DNA of 64,000 bases, from NCBI GenBank assembly GCA_014799395.1, contig JAAVID010000013.1, positions 57,335 through 121,334 on the forward strand. Direction: 5' to 3'. The translations under genes and the position numbers were made by a program. The DNA comes from Oscillospiraceae bacterium. Its GTDB lineage: Bacteria; Bacillota; Clostridia; Oscillospirales; Ruminococcaceae. Below, piece by piece: positions 1 to 8,128 of the stretch. The stretch's first letter is position 1, and each line of letters opens with the position of its first letter. A model generated the notes under the pieces. The model made no database searches, had not been told where the DNA came from, and was given only the letters and a program-made list of their open reading frames with translations.

Positions 1-1
1 T

Positions 2-130
2 GATCAGCCTGTCGGGGTATTTCTTGGCTGTCTGATACCTTTTCCCGCGCGGATAGTCGGCTACAACGTGATGATGGCGTATGTCGAGCGCAACGCCTTT
101 GACGGAAAAGGCAATGATAAAAAATCTTAA
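2..130 (+). CDS. C-terminal end of a protein cut by the window edge, possibly membrane-associated
   Basis: An open frame enters from the left edge and stops at TAA 128-130, giving 42 residues. It has a hydrophobic stretch (VGVFLGCLIPF) followed by a polar, lysine-rich tail, as in the end of an integral membrane protein. The start and most of the gene lie outside the window, so I cannot name it. It is in the same direction as the SCIFF peptide gene, but a complete promoter separates them. The frame is short, so it could be chance, although its stop sits sensibly just before that promoter. Confidence 0.4.
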   Translation, partial: DQPVGVFLGCLIPFPARIVGYNVMMAYVERNAFDGKGNDKKS

Positions 131-136
131 AACCCC

Positions 137-165
137 TTGAAAAATCCGTCGGTATATGTTATAAT
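137..165 (+). promoter_or_regulatory. Sigma-A-type promoter of the SCIFF peptide gene
   Basis: TTGAAA at 137-142 and TATAAT at 160-165 are 17 bp apart. The start codon follows about 45 bp after the -10 box, with AAAGAGGTG as ribosome site at 195-203. Confidence 0.75.
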
Positions 166-209
166 AGGAGAAGCGGTTATCGCAATACATATTGAAAGAG
201 GTGTTCCCA

Positions 210-353
210 TTGAAGCATGTTGTAACTATCAATAAGGCTAACCTGAAGGCGAGCGCGGAAAAGGGCGGCTGCGGCAAGTGCCAGAGCTCCTGCCAGTCCG
301 CTTGCAAGACCTCCTGCACTGTTGCTAATCAGAAGTGCGAGTCGGTTAAGTAA
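210..353 (+). CDS. scfA: SCIFF (six cysteines in forty-five) ranthipeptide precursor
   Basis: This 47-residue peptide matches the SCIFF family, the most conserved ribosomal peptide natural product precursor of clostridia. The C-terminal half holds six cysteines (C21, C24, C28, C32, C36, C43) separated mostly by Ser, Lys, Gln and Gly, and the N-terminal half (KHVVTINKANLK) is the leader bound by the maturase. The start is TTG at 210, placed by AAAGAGGTG just upstream; the GTG at 201 in the same frame lies inside that ribosome site. The maturase gene follows 107 bp later. In the family, the radical-SAM enzyme links each cysteine sulphur to a downstream residue, giving thioether (ranthionine) bridges. 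The native role of the mature peptide is not settled. The gene is short and easily missed, but the cysteine pattern and neighbour make the call firm. Confidence 0.95.
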   Translation: MKHVVTINKANLKASAEKGGCGKCQSSCQSACKTSCTVANQKCESVK

Positions 354-370
354 ATACGTCGAGTTTCTTT

Positions 371-399
371 GCGTTTCCCCGCCGAAGGCGGGGAAACGC
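371..399 (+). terminator. Strong hairpin between SCIFF peptide and maturase genes
   Basis: A perfect 13-bp GC-rich stem (GCGTTTCCCCGCC, 371-383, and its complement, 387-399) closes a GAA loop. No U-tract follows, so it may be a leaky terminator, or a 3' stabiliser that sets peptide mRNA well above maturase mRNA. Confidence 0.6.
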
Positions 400-460
400 G
401 GAAGATGTATGAATTGGGGCGGGTTCTCTCGCCCTATTATTTTGATTTATTGAGGTTGTT

Positions 461-1819
461 ATGGTTCATAAGTTTAAACAGTTGGGATATAATATAGTAC
501 TTGACGCGGACAGCAACGGCGTTCACGTTTTCGATGACTGCGCGTTTGATATGCTCGACCACATCTCCGCTCCGATGACGGAGGAAATGCCCGCGGAGCT
601 GCCCGAAAAGCTCTCCGCCTACCCTGCCGAGGACGTTCGCGAGACATACAAAGAATTATACTCTTTGTATAAAGAGGGCTCTTTATTCGCAGATGACGAT
701 TACCGGAAATACTCCGAGACAATGGTGAAAAGCCCCGTTAAGTCGATGTGCCTGAACGTCGCGCACGACTGCAATCTGCGGTGCGAGTACTGCTTCGCGC
801 AGACGGGCGATTTCGGCGGCGAGCGCTGCATAATGTCTCCCGAAACGGGAAAAAAGGCTATCGACTTTCTTATCGAGAAGTCGGCGAACCGCGAGAATAT
901 CGAGCTGGATTTCTTCGGCGGAGAGCCGCTTATGGCTTGGGATACCGTGGTCGAGACCGTGAACTACGCGCGTTCGATCGAGAAACAGCACAACAAGAAT
1001 TTCCGCTTTACTATCACGACTAACGGCGTTCTTCTTGACGATGAGAAGATCGACTACATAAACCGCGAAATGGTGAACGTCGTGCTGTCGCTGGACGGAC
1101 GGCGCGAGACTACCGACCGTATCCGCAAAACGCTCAACGGAAAGAGCGCGTATGACGTTATCGTGCCGAAGTTTCAAAAGCTCGTGGAGGAGCGCGGCGA
1201 TAAAGATTACTATGTTCGGGCGACTTTTACGAAATACAATCTCGACTTTACGGAGGACGTGCTGCATTTGCGCGAGCTGGGATTTGAACAGCTCTCCGCG
1301 GAGCCCGTCGTTACCGATGAAAAGGAGCCGTATGCGCTCACCGAGGCGGACCTGCCGCGCATTTTCGAGGAGTACGACCGCCTGTGCGAGGTAATGGCGA
1401 ACCGCACCGAGAAGAAGTTCAATTTTTTCCATTTTATGGTAGACCTTGACCAAGGACCGTGCGCGATAAAGAGACTGCGCGGGTGCGGGTGCGGAAACGA
1501 TTACGTCGCCGTTGATCCGCACGGGGATATTTACCCGTGTCACCAGTTTGTGGGAATAGACGATTGGAAAATGGGCAACCTAAACGACGGCACGTTCAAC
1601 GATGAGATCAAGACCTATTTCGCGAAAACGCACCTCTACTCCAAGGGCGGCTGTGCGGATTGCTGGGCGAAGTTTTATTGCTCGGGCGGGTGTAACGCGA
1701 ATTCGTTTATTTATGAGGGCGATTGCCGTAAGCCGCATAAGCTCTCGTGCGAGCTGCAAAGGAAGCGGCTTGAGTGCGCGTTGGCGTTGGCTGTGGATAA
1801 GGTGATCAAGCAAAGATAA
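461..1819 (+). CDS. scfB: SCIFF radical SAM maturase
   Basis: This 452-residue enzyme forms the thioether crosslinks in the neighbouring SCIFF peptide. An N-terminal peptide-recognition region (about 1-90) is followed by the radical SAM core with the CX3CX2C cluster motif DCNLRCEYCFA (C104, C108, C111) and the FFGGEPL segment typical of SPASM-type enzymes. The C-terminal third carries many cysteines (RLRGCGCGNDY, YPCHQF, GGCADCW, YCSGGCNAN), which in this family bind two auxiliary [4Fe-4S] clusters. The length fits the family. The ATG at 461 follows a weak GAGGTTGTT ribosome site. Its position next to scfA is the standard arrangement and confirms the assignment. Confidence 0.96.
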   Translation: MVHKFKQLGYNIVLDADSNGVHVFDDCAFDMLDHISAPMTEEMPAELPEKLSAYPAEDVRETYKELYSLYKEGSLFADDDYRKYSETMVKSPVKSMCLNVAHDCNLRCEYCFAQTGDFGGERCIMSPETGKKAIDFLIEKSANRENIELDFFGGEPLMAWDTVVETVNYARSIEKQHNKNFRFTITTNGVLLDDEKIDYINREMVNVVLSLDGRRETTDRIRKTLNGKSAYDVIVPKFQKLVEERGDKDYYVRATFTKYNLDFTEDVLHLRELGFEQLSAEPVVTDEKEPYALTEADLPRIFEEYDRLCEVMANRTEKKFNFFHFMVDLDQGPCAIKRLRGCGCGNDYVAVDPHGDIYPCHQFVGIDDWKMGNLNDGTFNDEIKTYFAKTHLYSKGGCADCWAKFYCSGGCNANSFIYEGDCRKPHKLSCELQRKRLECALALAVDKVIKQR

Positions 1820-1939
1820 ATGCCGCGAGCGGTTCGGCTGCTTGATGCCGTAAAACATCATTACGTTTTAATTATTTATTCAAAATAACTTCACGCATTA
1901 TTCACAATCGGGATTTATAATTTGTACATAACAGAAATT

Positions 1940-1960
1940 AAACAGAACGGTCTGTTTTTT
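1940..1960 (+). other. Small inverted repeat with T-run in the htrA leader
   Basis: AAACAGA and TCTGTTT pair around ACGG and are followed by a T-run immediately before the AGGAGG ribosome site of the HtrA gene. It resembles a weak attenuator; the stem is only 7 bp. Confidence 0.3.
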
Positions 1961-1973
1961 AGGAGGAATTATT

Positions 1974-3314
1974 ATGAATGACTTTAACGAATTTGACAAT
2001 GTACAGAAATTTTCCACCGAGAATACACAAGTACAGGCAGCGCCCGTACAGCCCGTCCGCCCCGCGAAAAAGCACAAGGGCGCTACCGTTAAGGTAATGG
2101 CGCTGATAGCGGCGGTCGCTGTTGTCGGCGGCGGCGCGGGATTCGGCGGCGCGTATATCGCGGGCAAGTCCATGAACTCGGCTGTCGTTTCGAACGGCAA
2201 TGACCACGTCAACTCAAGCAACCACATCTCCCCCGTAAACTCGGACAATACCAACTCGACTCCCACGCTGAATGAGCTTCAGCAGAATGTCGTCGGCGTT
2301 ACCCCAAACCACAACGTCAGCGATGATGTCGAGTACAACTCCGACGGAACATATATGTATACCAGAGATCTGGTAAAGGCTGTTCAGGACAGTATCGTAT
2401 ACATTGAGGTGTTCGTAAACTCGCGCGGCAAGAAAACGCTTTACGGCTCGGCGAGCGGTATCATCATCTCCAAGGACGGTTATATTGTGACCAATCACCA
2501 TGTTGTCGAGGACGTCGATTCGTTTACCGTAAAGGTCAACAACACCGACCCGAAAACGGGTATCTCCGAATCCGAGACCTATGACGCAGAGCTTATCGGC
2601 GCCGACGAGGACACCGATCTCGCGGTGCTGAAGATCAATGCAAGCGACCTCCCCGCGGCAGTTCTCGGAGACTCCAACCAGCTCCACCTCGGCGACGACG
2701 TTATCGCGATAGGCAACCCTCTCGGGCTTGAGACCTCCATCTCCAAGGGCGTTGTTTCGGGTCTTAACAGACAGATCTCCGACAGCGCGCGCGGTTTGTC
2801 CTCTATCCAGACCGACGCGGGTATCAACAGCGGCAACTCGGGCGGCGCGCTCTTCAATATGTACGGCGAGGTCGTTGGCGTGGTGAACTCCAAGTATGTA
2901 TATGATTACGCGGAGAGCCTCGGCTTTGCTATCACCATTAACGAGGCGCGCGACGTTATTGACGACCTGATAACAAAGGGCTATGTTTCGGGACGCGCGG
3001 TGCTCGGCATATCCTACAATGCTATCAACGAGTACACGGCTTCGTTCAGAGGAATGACGGCGGGTCTGCTCGTAGCGGAGATAAACCGGGATATGGCGGT
3101 TGCCAAGAGCGGTCTTGTTGTCGGCGATACGATAATCGAGATAGACGGCGAATACGTCTTTGACGACGACGGCACCACGACCACTATCAGCGAGATACTC
3201 GCGGGCAAAAAGCCCGGTGAAACTATCACCGTTACGGTCGCAAGAGCGGACTCCCTCGGCAGAGTAAAAAAGATAGATATTGAGATCGAGCTTTCCGAAT
3301 ACGTCGGCAACTGA
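1974..3314 (+). CDS. htrA: Membrane-anchored HtrA/DegP-type serine protease
   Basis: A 446-residue trypsin-like protease of the HtrA family, which degrades misfolded proteins at the outer face of the membrane. A cytoplasmic tail of about 38 residues precedes one membrane segment (about 39-65), then a Ser/Asn-rich linker. The protease domain shows the full triad: H176 in TNHHVVED, D215 in DTDLAVL and S289 in GNSGGAL. A single PDZ domain occupies about 350-440. AGGAGG lies just before the ATG. The cytoplasmic tail contains VQKFSTEN, also seen at the start of the SPFH protein at 37692. It shares a bidirectional terminator with the convergent aminotransferase gene. Confidence 0.95.
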   Translation: MNDFNEFDNVQKFSTENTQVQAAPVQPVRPAKKHKGATVKVMALIAAVAVVGGGAGFGGAYIAGKSMNSAVVSNGNDHVNSSNHISPVNSDNTNSTPTLNELQQNVVGVTPNHNVSDDVEYNSDGTYMYTRDLVKAVQDSIVYIEVFVNSRGKKTLYGSASGIIISKDGYIVTNHHVVEDVDSFTVKVNNTDPKTGISESETYDAELIGADEDTDLAVLKINASDLPAAVLGDSNQLHLGDDVIAIGNPLGLETSISKGVVSGLNRQISDSARGLSSIQTDAGINSGNSGGALFNMYGEVVGVVNSKYVYDYAESLGFAITINEARDVIDDLITKGYVSGRAVLGISYNAINEYTASFRGMTAGLLVAEINRDMAVAKSGLVVGDTIIEIDGEYVFDDDGTTTTISEILAGKKPGETITVTVARADSLGRVKKIDIEIELSEYVGN

Positions 3315-3336
3315 TGTAGAACTAAAAGATAAAATA

Positions 3337-3367
3337 AAACTCGGCAGCCAAACCTGCCGAGTTTTTG
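3337..3367. terminator. Bidirectional intrinsic terminator
   Basis: An 11-bp stem (AAACTCGGCAG / CTGCCGAGTTT) with a six-base loop has T-runs on the plus side and A-runs before it. It can end both htrA and the convergent aminotransferase gene. Confidence 0.85.
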
Positions 3368-3384
3368 TTATATCCGAAAATATT

Positions 3385-4665
3385 TTACTTCTCCGCAAGC
3401 AGTTTTTCAACGCTTGCCAGCTTAACGCAAATGCAGAACAATACCATAGCCTGGAGCAGTTCTCCGACGGAGGGATAAGTCGGCGCGATTCTGATGTTGC
3501 TGTCGTTGGGATCCTTTCCGTAAGGGAACGTTGCGCCCGCGCCCGTCAGCACTACGCCGCCCTCCTTCGCGAGAGCTACGATACGCTTCGCGCAGCCGGG
3601 GAGGGAATCGAACGAGATGAAATAGCCGCCCTTGGGGGTAGTCCACTTGCCTATTCCGAGCGGACCTATCTCCTTTTCGAGACTGTACAGCACTACCTCG
3701 AACTTCGGGTAGATTATCGCCGCGTGATGGCGCATATGCTCGGTAACGCCCTCGAAATTCTTGAAATACTTCGCGTGGCGGAGCTGATTGAGCTTATCAA
3801 ATCCGATAGTCTGGAACGCCATTTGCGTCTTTATAAAGTCGATATTGTCCTTAGACGCGCAGATGACCGCGAGACCGCCGCCCGGGAACGAGATCTTGGA
3901 TGTCGACGAGAACTCGAAAACCATATTCGGATTGCCCGCCTTTTTGCACTCCTCGATAATATTGAGAAGATGATCGTGCTCGTTGGTGAGATGGTGAACG
4001 CAGTACGCGTTATCCCAGAAAATACGAAAATCCTTAGCCGCGGGCTTGAGGTTCGCGAAACGGCGGACTACCTCGTCGGAGTATGTAATGCCCGTGGGGT
4101 TGGAGTACATCGGCACGCACCAGATACCCTTGATAGACTCATCGGAAGCGGCAAGGCGCTCTACCTCGTCCATATCGGGACCGTCAGCCTTGTAAGGCAC
4201 GGTTATCATCTCGATACCCAGCGCCTCGCACATAGCGAAGTGTCTGTCATATCCGGGCGCGGGACAAAGGAATTTTACGCTGTCGTACTTGCACCACGGC
4301 TTTTCGCTACCGAGAACGCCGAGCTGCATAGCGCGGATTATCGTATCGTACATCATCTGGAGGCTGGAGTTGCCGCCGACGATGACCTCGTCGGGTCCCA
4401 CGCCGAGCATTTCCATAAACAGCTCCTTAGCCTCGGGGATACCGTCGAGCACACCGTATGAACGGCAGTCCGCGCCGCTCTTGGATTTATAGTCGCCGTC
4501 GAGACAGTGAAGCAGCATATTTATAGACAGATCAAGCTGCTCGGGAGCGGGAACGCCCCGCGCCATAGTCAGGTTAAGACCCTTTTTCTTGAACTCCTCG
4601 AACTGCTCCTCAAGCGCCGCCTTTTCGGCAGTCAGCTCATCCTTGTTCATTTCCGTGTAAAGCAT
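3385..4665 (-). CDS. PLP-dependent aspartate-type aminotransferase
   Basis: A 426-residue fold-type I aminotransferase. Visible landmarks are the glycine-rich cofactor-binding GGNSSLQMM, the Asn/Asp/Tyr set in FWDNAYCVHH, and the Schiff-base lysine in SSTSKISFPGGG. The overall form fits the clostridial/actinobacterial aspartate aminotransferase subgroup (AspT-like) better than the classical AspC group, so aspartate/2-oxoglutarate transamination is likely but not certain. The frame opens at TTG 4671, but GGAAAG lies seven bases before the ATG at 4665, which I take as the start. It is monocistronic, with its own promoter and a terminator shared with htrA. Confidence 0.9.
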   Translation of the reverse strand: MLYTEMNKDELTAEKAALEEQFEEFKKKGLNLTMARGVPAPEQLDLSINMLLHCLDGDYKSKSGADCRSYGVLDGIPEAKELFMEMLGVGPDEVIVGGNSSLQMMYDTIIRAMQLGVLGSEKPWCKYDSVKFLCPAPGYDRHFAMCEALGIEMITVPYKADGPDMDEVERLAASDESIKGIWCVPMYSNPTGITYSDEVVRRFANLKPAAKDFRIFWDNAYCVHHLTNEHDHLLNIIEECKKAGNPNMVFEFSSTSKISFPGGGLAVICASKDNIDFIKTQMAFQTIGFDKLNQLRHAKYFKNFEGVTEHMRHHAAIIYPKFEVVLYSLEKEIGPLGIGKWTTPKGGYFISFDSLPGCAKRIVALAKEGGVVLTGAGATFPYGKDPNDSNIRIAPTYPSVGELLQAMVLFCICVKLASVEKLLAEK

Positions 4666-4732
4666 AATCAAACTTTCCTTTCCGAAAAATATATTTTATA
4701 ATTGTAATAAGCTATCTGAAAGCACCTTTACT

Positions 4733-4761
4733 ATTATAGCATACCTTACGAATTTTTGCAA
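4733..4761 (-). promoter_or_regulatory. Promoter of the aminotransferase gene
   Basis: On the minus strand TTGCAA (4756-4761) and TATAAT (4733-4738) are spaced 17 bp. Confidence 0.75.
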
Positions 4762-4870
4762 GTGATTTTTGAAATTCCTGCAAAAAATTGTCGGAAACGG
4801 CAAAAAAGGCTTAAAAACTTACGGTTTTTTGCGGAGTTTGGCGATAAAACATTTACTATTGGCGCGCTCA

Positions 4871-4926
4871 AAACAAAAAGTGTTCCCGCAGCAAGCCTGC
4901 CGATACGGAAGCCGCGGAAACACTTA
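4871..4926 (-). terminator. Terminator of the response-regulator gene
   Basis: On the minus strand an 11-bp, nearly perfect stem (AGTGTTTCCGC with GCGGGAACACT) is followed by a T-rich run. It lies 20 bp past the stop codon. Confidence 0.75.
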
Positions 4927-4946
4927 ATTATTGCGGAATAACGCCG

Positions 4947-5381
4947 TTACACAAACTCGTCTCCGAGCTCGTCGTCATCGCTGTTGTAAACGATCTCGCG
5001 CAGTTTGTACAGCTCGATCGTATTATTTATGCGCTTTTTGACAAAGTTGATATTGAACGGCTTGGAAATAACGTCCTCCGCGCCCAGGTCATACGCCCTT
5101 GTAAGCGACTTTGTAGACGTATCGGCGCTTATGATGAACACGGGAACTACCTCGACATATCTGTTCTTGTTGAAATAGTCCAACAGCCCGAAGCCGTCGA
5201 GCACGGGCATCATAATATCGGACAGCACACAGCATATCTCGTCCTTATGCTTTTCGTACTCCTCGATAGCCTTAAAGCCGTTTTCAGCCTCGATAATGGT
5301 TTTGTCGGAGAACATATCGCTAAGCATAAGCCTGTTGAATTCATAGTCGTCGACTATTAAAATGGTATTCTTTTCTGCCAT
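4947..5381 (-). CDS. Stand-alone response regulator receiver protein
   Basis: A 144-residue CheY-like receiver domain with no DNA-binding output domain. The acidic pair is in LIVDDYE, the phospho-acceptor aspartate in LSDIMMPVLDG, the switch threonine or serine in ISADTS, and the conserved lysine in ISKPFN. The C-terminal end forms an acidic helix (YNSDDDELGDEF). No histidine kinase is next to it, so the partner kinase and output are unknown; such orphan receivers act by protein-protein contact. It has its own promoter and terminator, and its promoter region lies back-to-back with that of smpB. Confidence 0.9.
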   Translation of the reverse strand: MAEKNTILIVDDYEFNRLMLSDMFSDKTIIEAENGFKAIEEYEKHKDEICCVLSDIMMPVLDGFGLLDYFNKNRYVEVVPVFIISADTSTKSLTRAYDLGAEDVISKPFNINFVKKRINNTIELYKLREIVYNSDDDELGDEFV

Positions 5382-5445
5382 TGTTGACCTCCAAAAAATA
5401 AAAATGCGTCTGCGGTATCCACAGCAAATTCTTATTTACACATAT

Positions 5446-5474
5446 ATTTTACCACATTTTTTTTTAAAAGTCAA
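5446..5474 (-). promoter_or_regulatory. Promoter of the response-regulator gene
   Basis: On the minus strand TTGACT (5469-5474) and TAAAAT (5446-5451) are separated by 17 bp. Confidence 0.7.
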
Positions 5475-5505
5475 GGGCAGATTGTAAGATTTGTTAAATT
5501 TCCCC

Positions 5506-5534
5506 TTGTAAAATGAAAAAAGTTGTGCTATAAT
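5506..5534 (+). promoter_or_regulatory. Promoter of smpB, upstream of the inserted repeat
   Basis: TTGTAA (5506-5511) and TATAAT (5529-5534) are 17 bp apart. Transcription should start near 5541, so the 174-bp repeat that begins at 5554 would be transcribed as part of the smpB leader. Confidence 0.7.
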
Positions 5535-5553
5535 AATAATCGGCATATAATAG

Positions 5554-5727
5554 GGCAATACCGCACAAAGATTGTGTGCTGATTGCGCCGTCAGATTTTT
5601 CGTCAGCTTGTACAATGAGGACGACGCAAGGCTGTATGCCTTGCTAGGACGAATTGTGCAAGGTGACGGAAAATATGCAAGCAAGCAGTGCGCAAAGCCC
5701 GAAGGGCGGTCTTTGTGCGGTGTTGCC
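5554..5727 (+). repeat. 174-bp inverted-repeat element, copy A (smpB leader)
   Basis: The element begins GGCAATACCGCACAAAGA and ends with the near-complement TCTTTGTGCGGTGTTGCC, an 18-bp terminal inverted repeat with one mismatch. A second copy of the same length lies at 52581-52754 in the opposite orientation, and a diverged one at 48365-48548. A 4-bp direct repeat, ATAG, sits directly outside both ends (5550-5553 and 5728-5731), consistent with insertion. The inside has further palindromic stretches and no convincing gene. It looks like a MITE (small non-autonomous transposable element). Confidence 0.85.
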
Positions 5728-5755
5728 ATAGCTTTCGTACAGGATAGGGGGAAAT

Positions 5756-6214
5756 ATGAGCAACACGAAAACCATTGCCGACAACCGTCAGGTTCGGCAC
5801 GAATATTTTATTATAGAGAGCTACGAGGCGGGAATAGAGCTGTTCGGCACGGAGGTGAAGTCTATACGCGCGGGCGGGGTCAATCTTAAGGATTCGTGGA
5901 TCTCGATCGACAACGGCGAGGCGTATATCCGCGGAATGCACATAGCGCCTTACGAAAAGGGCAACATCTTCAACCGCGACCCGTACAGAGTGCGCAAGCT
6001 CCTGCTCCACAAAAAGGAGATAATGAAGCTCTTCGGGCAGGTAAAGCAGGGCGGCTACACGCTTATCCCCGTGTCGATGTATTTTAAGGACAGCAGGGTC
6101 AAGGTCCAGGTTGGGCTCTGCAAGGGCAAAAAGCTCCACGACAAGCGGCAGGATATGGCAAAGCGCGACGCGGGACGCGAGATAGAACGCGCTCTCAAGG
6201 AACGCAACCGTTGA
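5756..6214 (+). CDS. smpB: SsrA-binding protein SmpB
   Basis: A 152-residue SmpB, the partner of tmRNA in rescuing stalled ribosomes. The beta-barrel core is recognisable from [21 protein letters not shown] and the following [14 protein letters not shown] segment, and the basic C-terminal tail ([22 protein letters not shown]) is the part that enters the decoding centre. AGGGGGAAAT precedes the ATG at 5756. The gene for tmRNA (ssrA) is not seen in this window. The 5' leader is unusual because a 174-bp inverted-repeat element lies between promoter and start codon, which may affect translation of this housekeeping factor. Confidence 0.97.
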   Translation: MSNTKTIADNRQVRHEYFIIESYEAGIELFGTEVKSIRAGGVNLKDSWISIDNGEAYIRGMHIAPYEKGNIFNRDPYRVRKLLLHKKEIMKLFGQVKQGGYTLIPVSMYFKDSRVKVQVGLCKGKKLHDKRQDMAKRDAGREIERALKERNR

Positions 6215-6230
6215 AAAGTTACATTTCCAA

Positions 6231-6266
6231 AAAAGCGGGGAGCTTTTGAGCCCTCGCTTTTATTTA
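6231..6266 (+). terminator. Terminator of smpB
   Basis: AAAAGCG-GGG and CCC-TCGCTTTT form a stem followed by a T-rich run, 16 bp past the smpB stop. Confidence 0.75.
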
Positions 6267-6307
6267 TTATAGTATGTCGAATTTTGGGAATTATTTTTAA
6301 AAACATA

Positions 6308-6336
6308 TTGACAAACTATGTAAAGTGTGATATAAT
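6308..6336 (+). promoter_or_regulatory. Promoter of the metNIQ cluster
   Basis: Consensus TTGACA (6308-6313) and TATAAT (6331-6336) with a 17-bp spacer. The leader to the start codon is only about 50 bases, too short for an S-box or T-box, so control by such a leader is not visible here. Confidence 0.85.
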
Positions 6337-6395
6337 AAAGCATATTAAATCTACTAAATCGATAGGTAATGTAAGAAATGAACGGAGGGAGCGGC

Positions 6396-7439
6396 TTGAT
6401 CGAGCTGAAAAACGTCTGTAAAACATATGTCACCGCGGGGAGCGAGCTCCACGCGGTAAACGATGTAACGCTGAGCATTTCGGACGGCGACATATTCGGC
6501 ATCATAGGCTTTTCGGGCGCGGGAAAATCGACGCTCGTGCGCTGTATAAATATGCTTGAGCGCCCCACTTCCGGTCGGGTGCTCATCGACGGAAAGGACA
6601 TTACGGGGTTTTCGGCTAAGGAGCTCCGCGCGGCGCGCAAGAAGATCGGAATGATATTTCAGCACTTTAACCTTATGCCCTCGCGCACCGTTCTCGACAA
6701 CGTCGTTTACGCGCTCCGCGGAGGAGGACTTTCGAGAGCGCAGATGCGCGAAAAGGCGTTAAAGCTGTTGTCGCTCGTGGAGATAGCCGATAAAGCCGAC
6801 GCTTATCCGAGCAACCTTTCGGGCGGACAAAAACAGCGCGTCGCTATCGCGAGAGCGCTCGCCAACGACCCGAAGATACTGCTCTGCGACGAGGCGACCT
6901 CCGCGCTCGACCCGCAGACGACCAGGCAGATACTTGCCCTGCTGAAAAAGCTCAACGAGGACTTCGGGATAACGATAGTGCTGATAACGCACGAAATGGC
7001 GGCTGTCAAGGAGATATGCAGCCGCACGGCGGTCATGGATCACGGAAACGTTATCGAGCACGGCGAGACATTTTCCATATTCGCCGACCCTCGGGAGAAG
7101 CTCACAAAGGATTTTATCGCGACGACCTCAAATCTCAAGAAGATACACACGCTGCTCGAGGAAAATCCCGCCGCCGTGCCTCTTAACGACAGCGACATAG
7201 TGGTAAAGCTGACCTACACCGAGCGGAGCGTTTCCGAGCCGCTCATCTCCGCCGTTACGCAGAAGTTCGGCGTACTGCTGAACATAGTGTTCGCGGACGT
7301 GGACATAGTTCAGGGAGCGCCGATAGGAGGCACGGTCGCCGTGATAAGCGGAGAGCGCGAACGGATAACGGAGGCAGTCAAATACTTGACAGATAAAAAC
7401 GTCGCTGTGGAGGTGATAAAGAGTGGAACTGCTCAATAA
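6396..7439 (+). CDS. metN: Methionine ABC transporter ATP-binding protein
   Basis: A 347-residue MetN-type ATPase that powers methionine import. It shows Walker A (GFSGAGKST), the signature LSGGQKQRVAIARAL, Walker B (ILLCDEATSALDP) and the H-loop (ITHEMAAV). The last ~80 residues form the NIL/ACT-like domain (LTYTERSVSEPLISA), which in characterised MetN proteins binds methionine and inhibits transport. An ATG exists at 6378, but GGAGGG at 6384-6389 is correctly spaced for TTG 6396, giving the typical family start MIELKNV; I chose TTG. The next gene, metI, begins inside the metN end. Confidence 0.95.
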   Translation: MIELKNVCKTYVTAGSELHAVNDVTLSISDGDIFGIIGFSGAGKSTLVRCINMLERPTSGRVLIDGKDITGFSAKELRAARKKIGMIFQHFNLMPSRTVLDNVVYALRGGGLSRAQMREKALKLLSLVEIADKADAYPSNLSGGQKQRVAIARALANDPKILLCDEATSALDPQTTRQILALLKKLNEDFGITIVLITHEMAAVKEICSRTAVMDHGNVIEHGETFSIFADPREKLTKDFIATTSNLKKIHTLLEENPAAVPLNDSDIVVKLTYTERSVSEPLISAVTQKFGVLLNIVFADVDIVQGAPIGGTVAVISGERERITEAVKYLTDKNVAVEVIKSGTAQ

Positions 7440-8100
7440 AATTATCCCGAACGTTATGGCGAATACCGACAGGCTGTTCGACAGCATTCTGGCGACTCTG
7501 CAAATGACCCTGTGGTCGGGCGCGGTGATGTTCGTGCTCGGTCTGGCGCTCGGCATAGTGCTGACGGTGACCAAGGACGGCGGCATAATGCAGCAGAGGG
7601 TCGTGTATCAGATACTCGACAAGATAATAAACATCTGCCGCTCCGTTCCGTTCGTTATTTTTATCGCCATTCTGCTCCCCGTCACCAAGGCGATAATGGG
7701 AACGAAGATAGGCGTGCGCGGCGTTATCGTTCCGCTCGTTGCCGCGTCCGTACCGTTTTTCGCGCGGCAGGTCGAGACCGCCCTCGCGAACGTCGGTCAC
7801 GGTCCGGTTGAGGCTGCGCAGTCTATGGGCAAAAGCCCTCTTTCGATAATTTTTACCGTTTATCTGCGCGAAAGCATTCCGTCGATAGCGCGCGGCACGA
7901 CCATAACGCTGATAAACCTTATCGGTCTTACCGCTATGGCGGGCTACGTCGGCGCGGGAGGATTAGGCGATTACGCCATTACCTGGGGGTATAATTACGG
8001 GCATTACGATATAATCTGGGTGTCCGTTGTGCTTGTGATACTGATAGTCTCGATAATTCAATTTATCGGAAATCTTATCGCAAAGAAAAATACACATTAA
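7423..8100 (+). CDS. metI: Methionine ABC transporter permease
   Basis: A 225-residue MetI-type permease with about five membrane helices. The EAA-like coupling loop that docks on the ATPase is visible around GPVEAAQSMGKSPLSII. The start is GTG at 7423, overlapping the end of metN by 17 bp and preceded by GGAGG, indicating translational coupling. It works as a dimer with two MetN and receives substrate from the lipoprotein encoded next. Confidence 0.95.
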   Translation: MELLNKIIPNVMANTDRLFDSILATLQMTLWSGAVMFVLGLALGIVLTVTKDGGIMQQRVVYQILDKIINICRSVPFVIFIAILLPVTKAIMGTKIGVRGVIVPLVAASVPFFARQVETALANVGHGPVEAAQSMGKSPLSIIFTVYLRESIPSIARGTTITLINLIGLTAMAGYVGAGGLGDYAITWGYNYGHYDIIWVSVVLVILIVSIIQFIGNLIAKKNTH

Positions 8101-8128
8101 CCAAAAGGAACAAAGGAAGGAAATACAT

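Noticed and set aside
683-1543. Long minus-strand open frame inside the SCIFF maturase gene
   Set aside because: It is a shadow caused by GC-rich third positions of scfB. The plus-strand protein has intact family motifs and the minus frame has none.
5572-5889. Open frames inside the 174-bp repeat copies (also near 48310 and 52537)
   Set aside because: They are produced by the repeat sequence in different frames in different copies and lack ribosome sites, so they are not genes.
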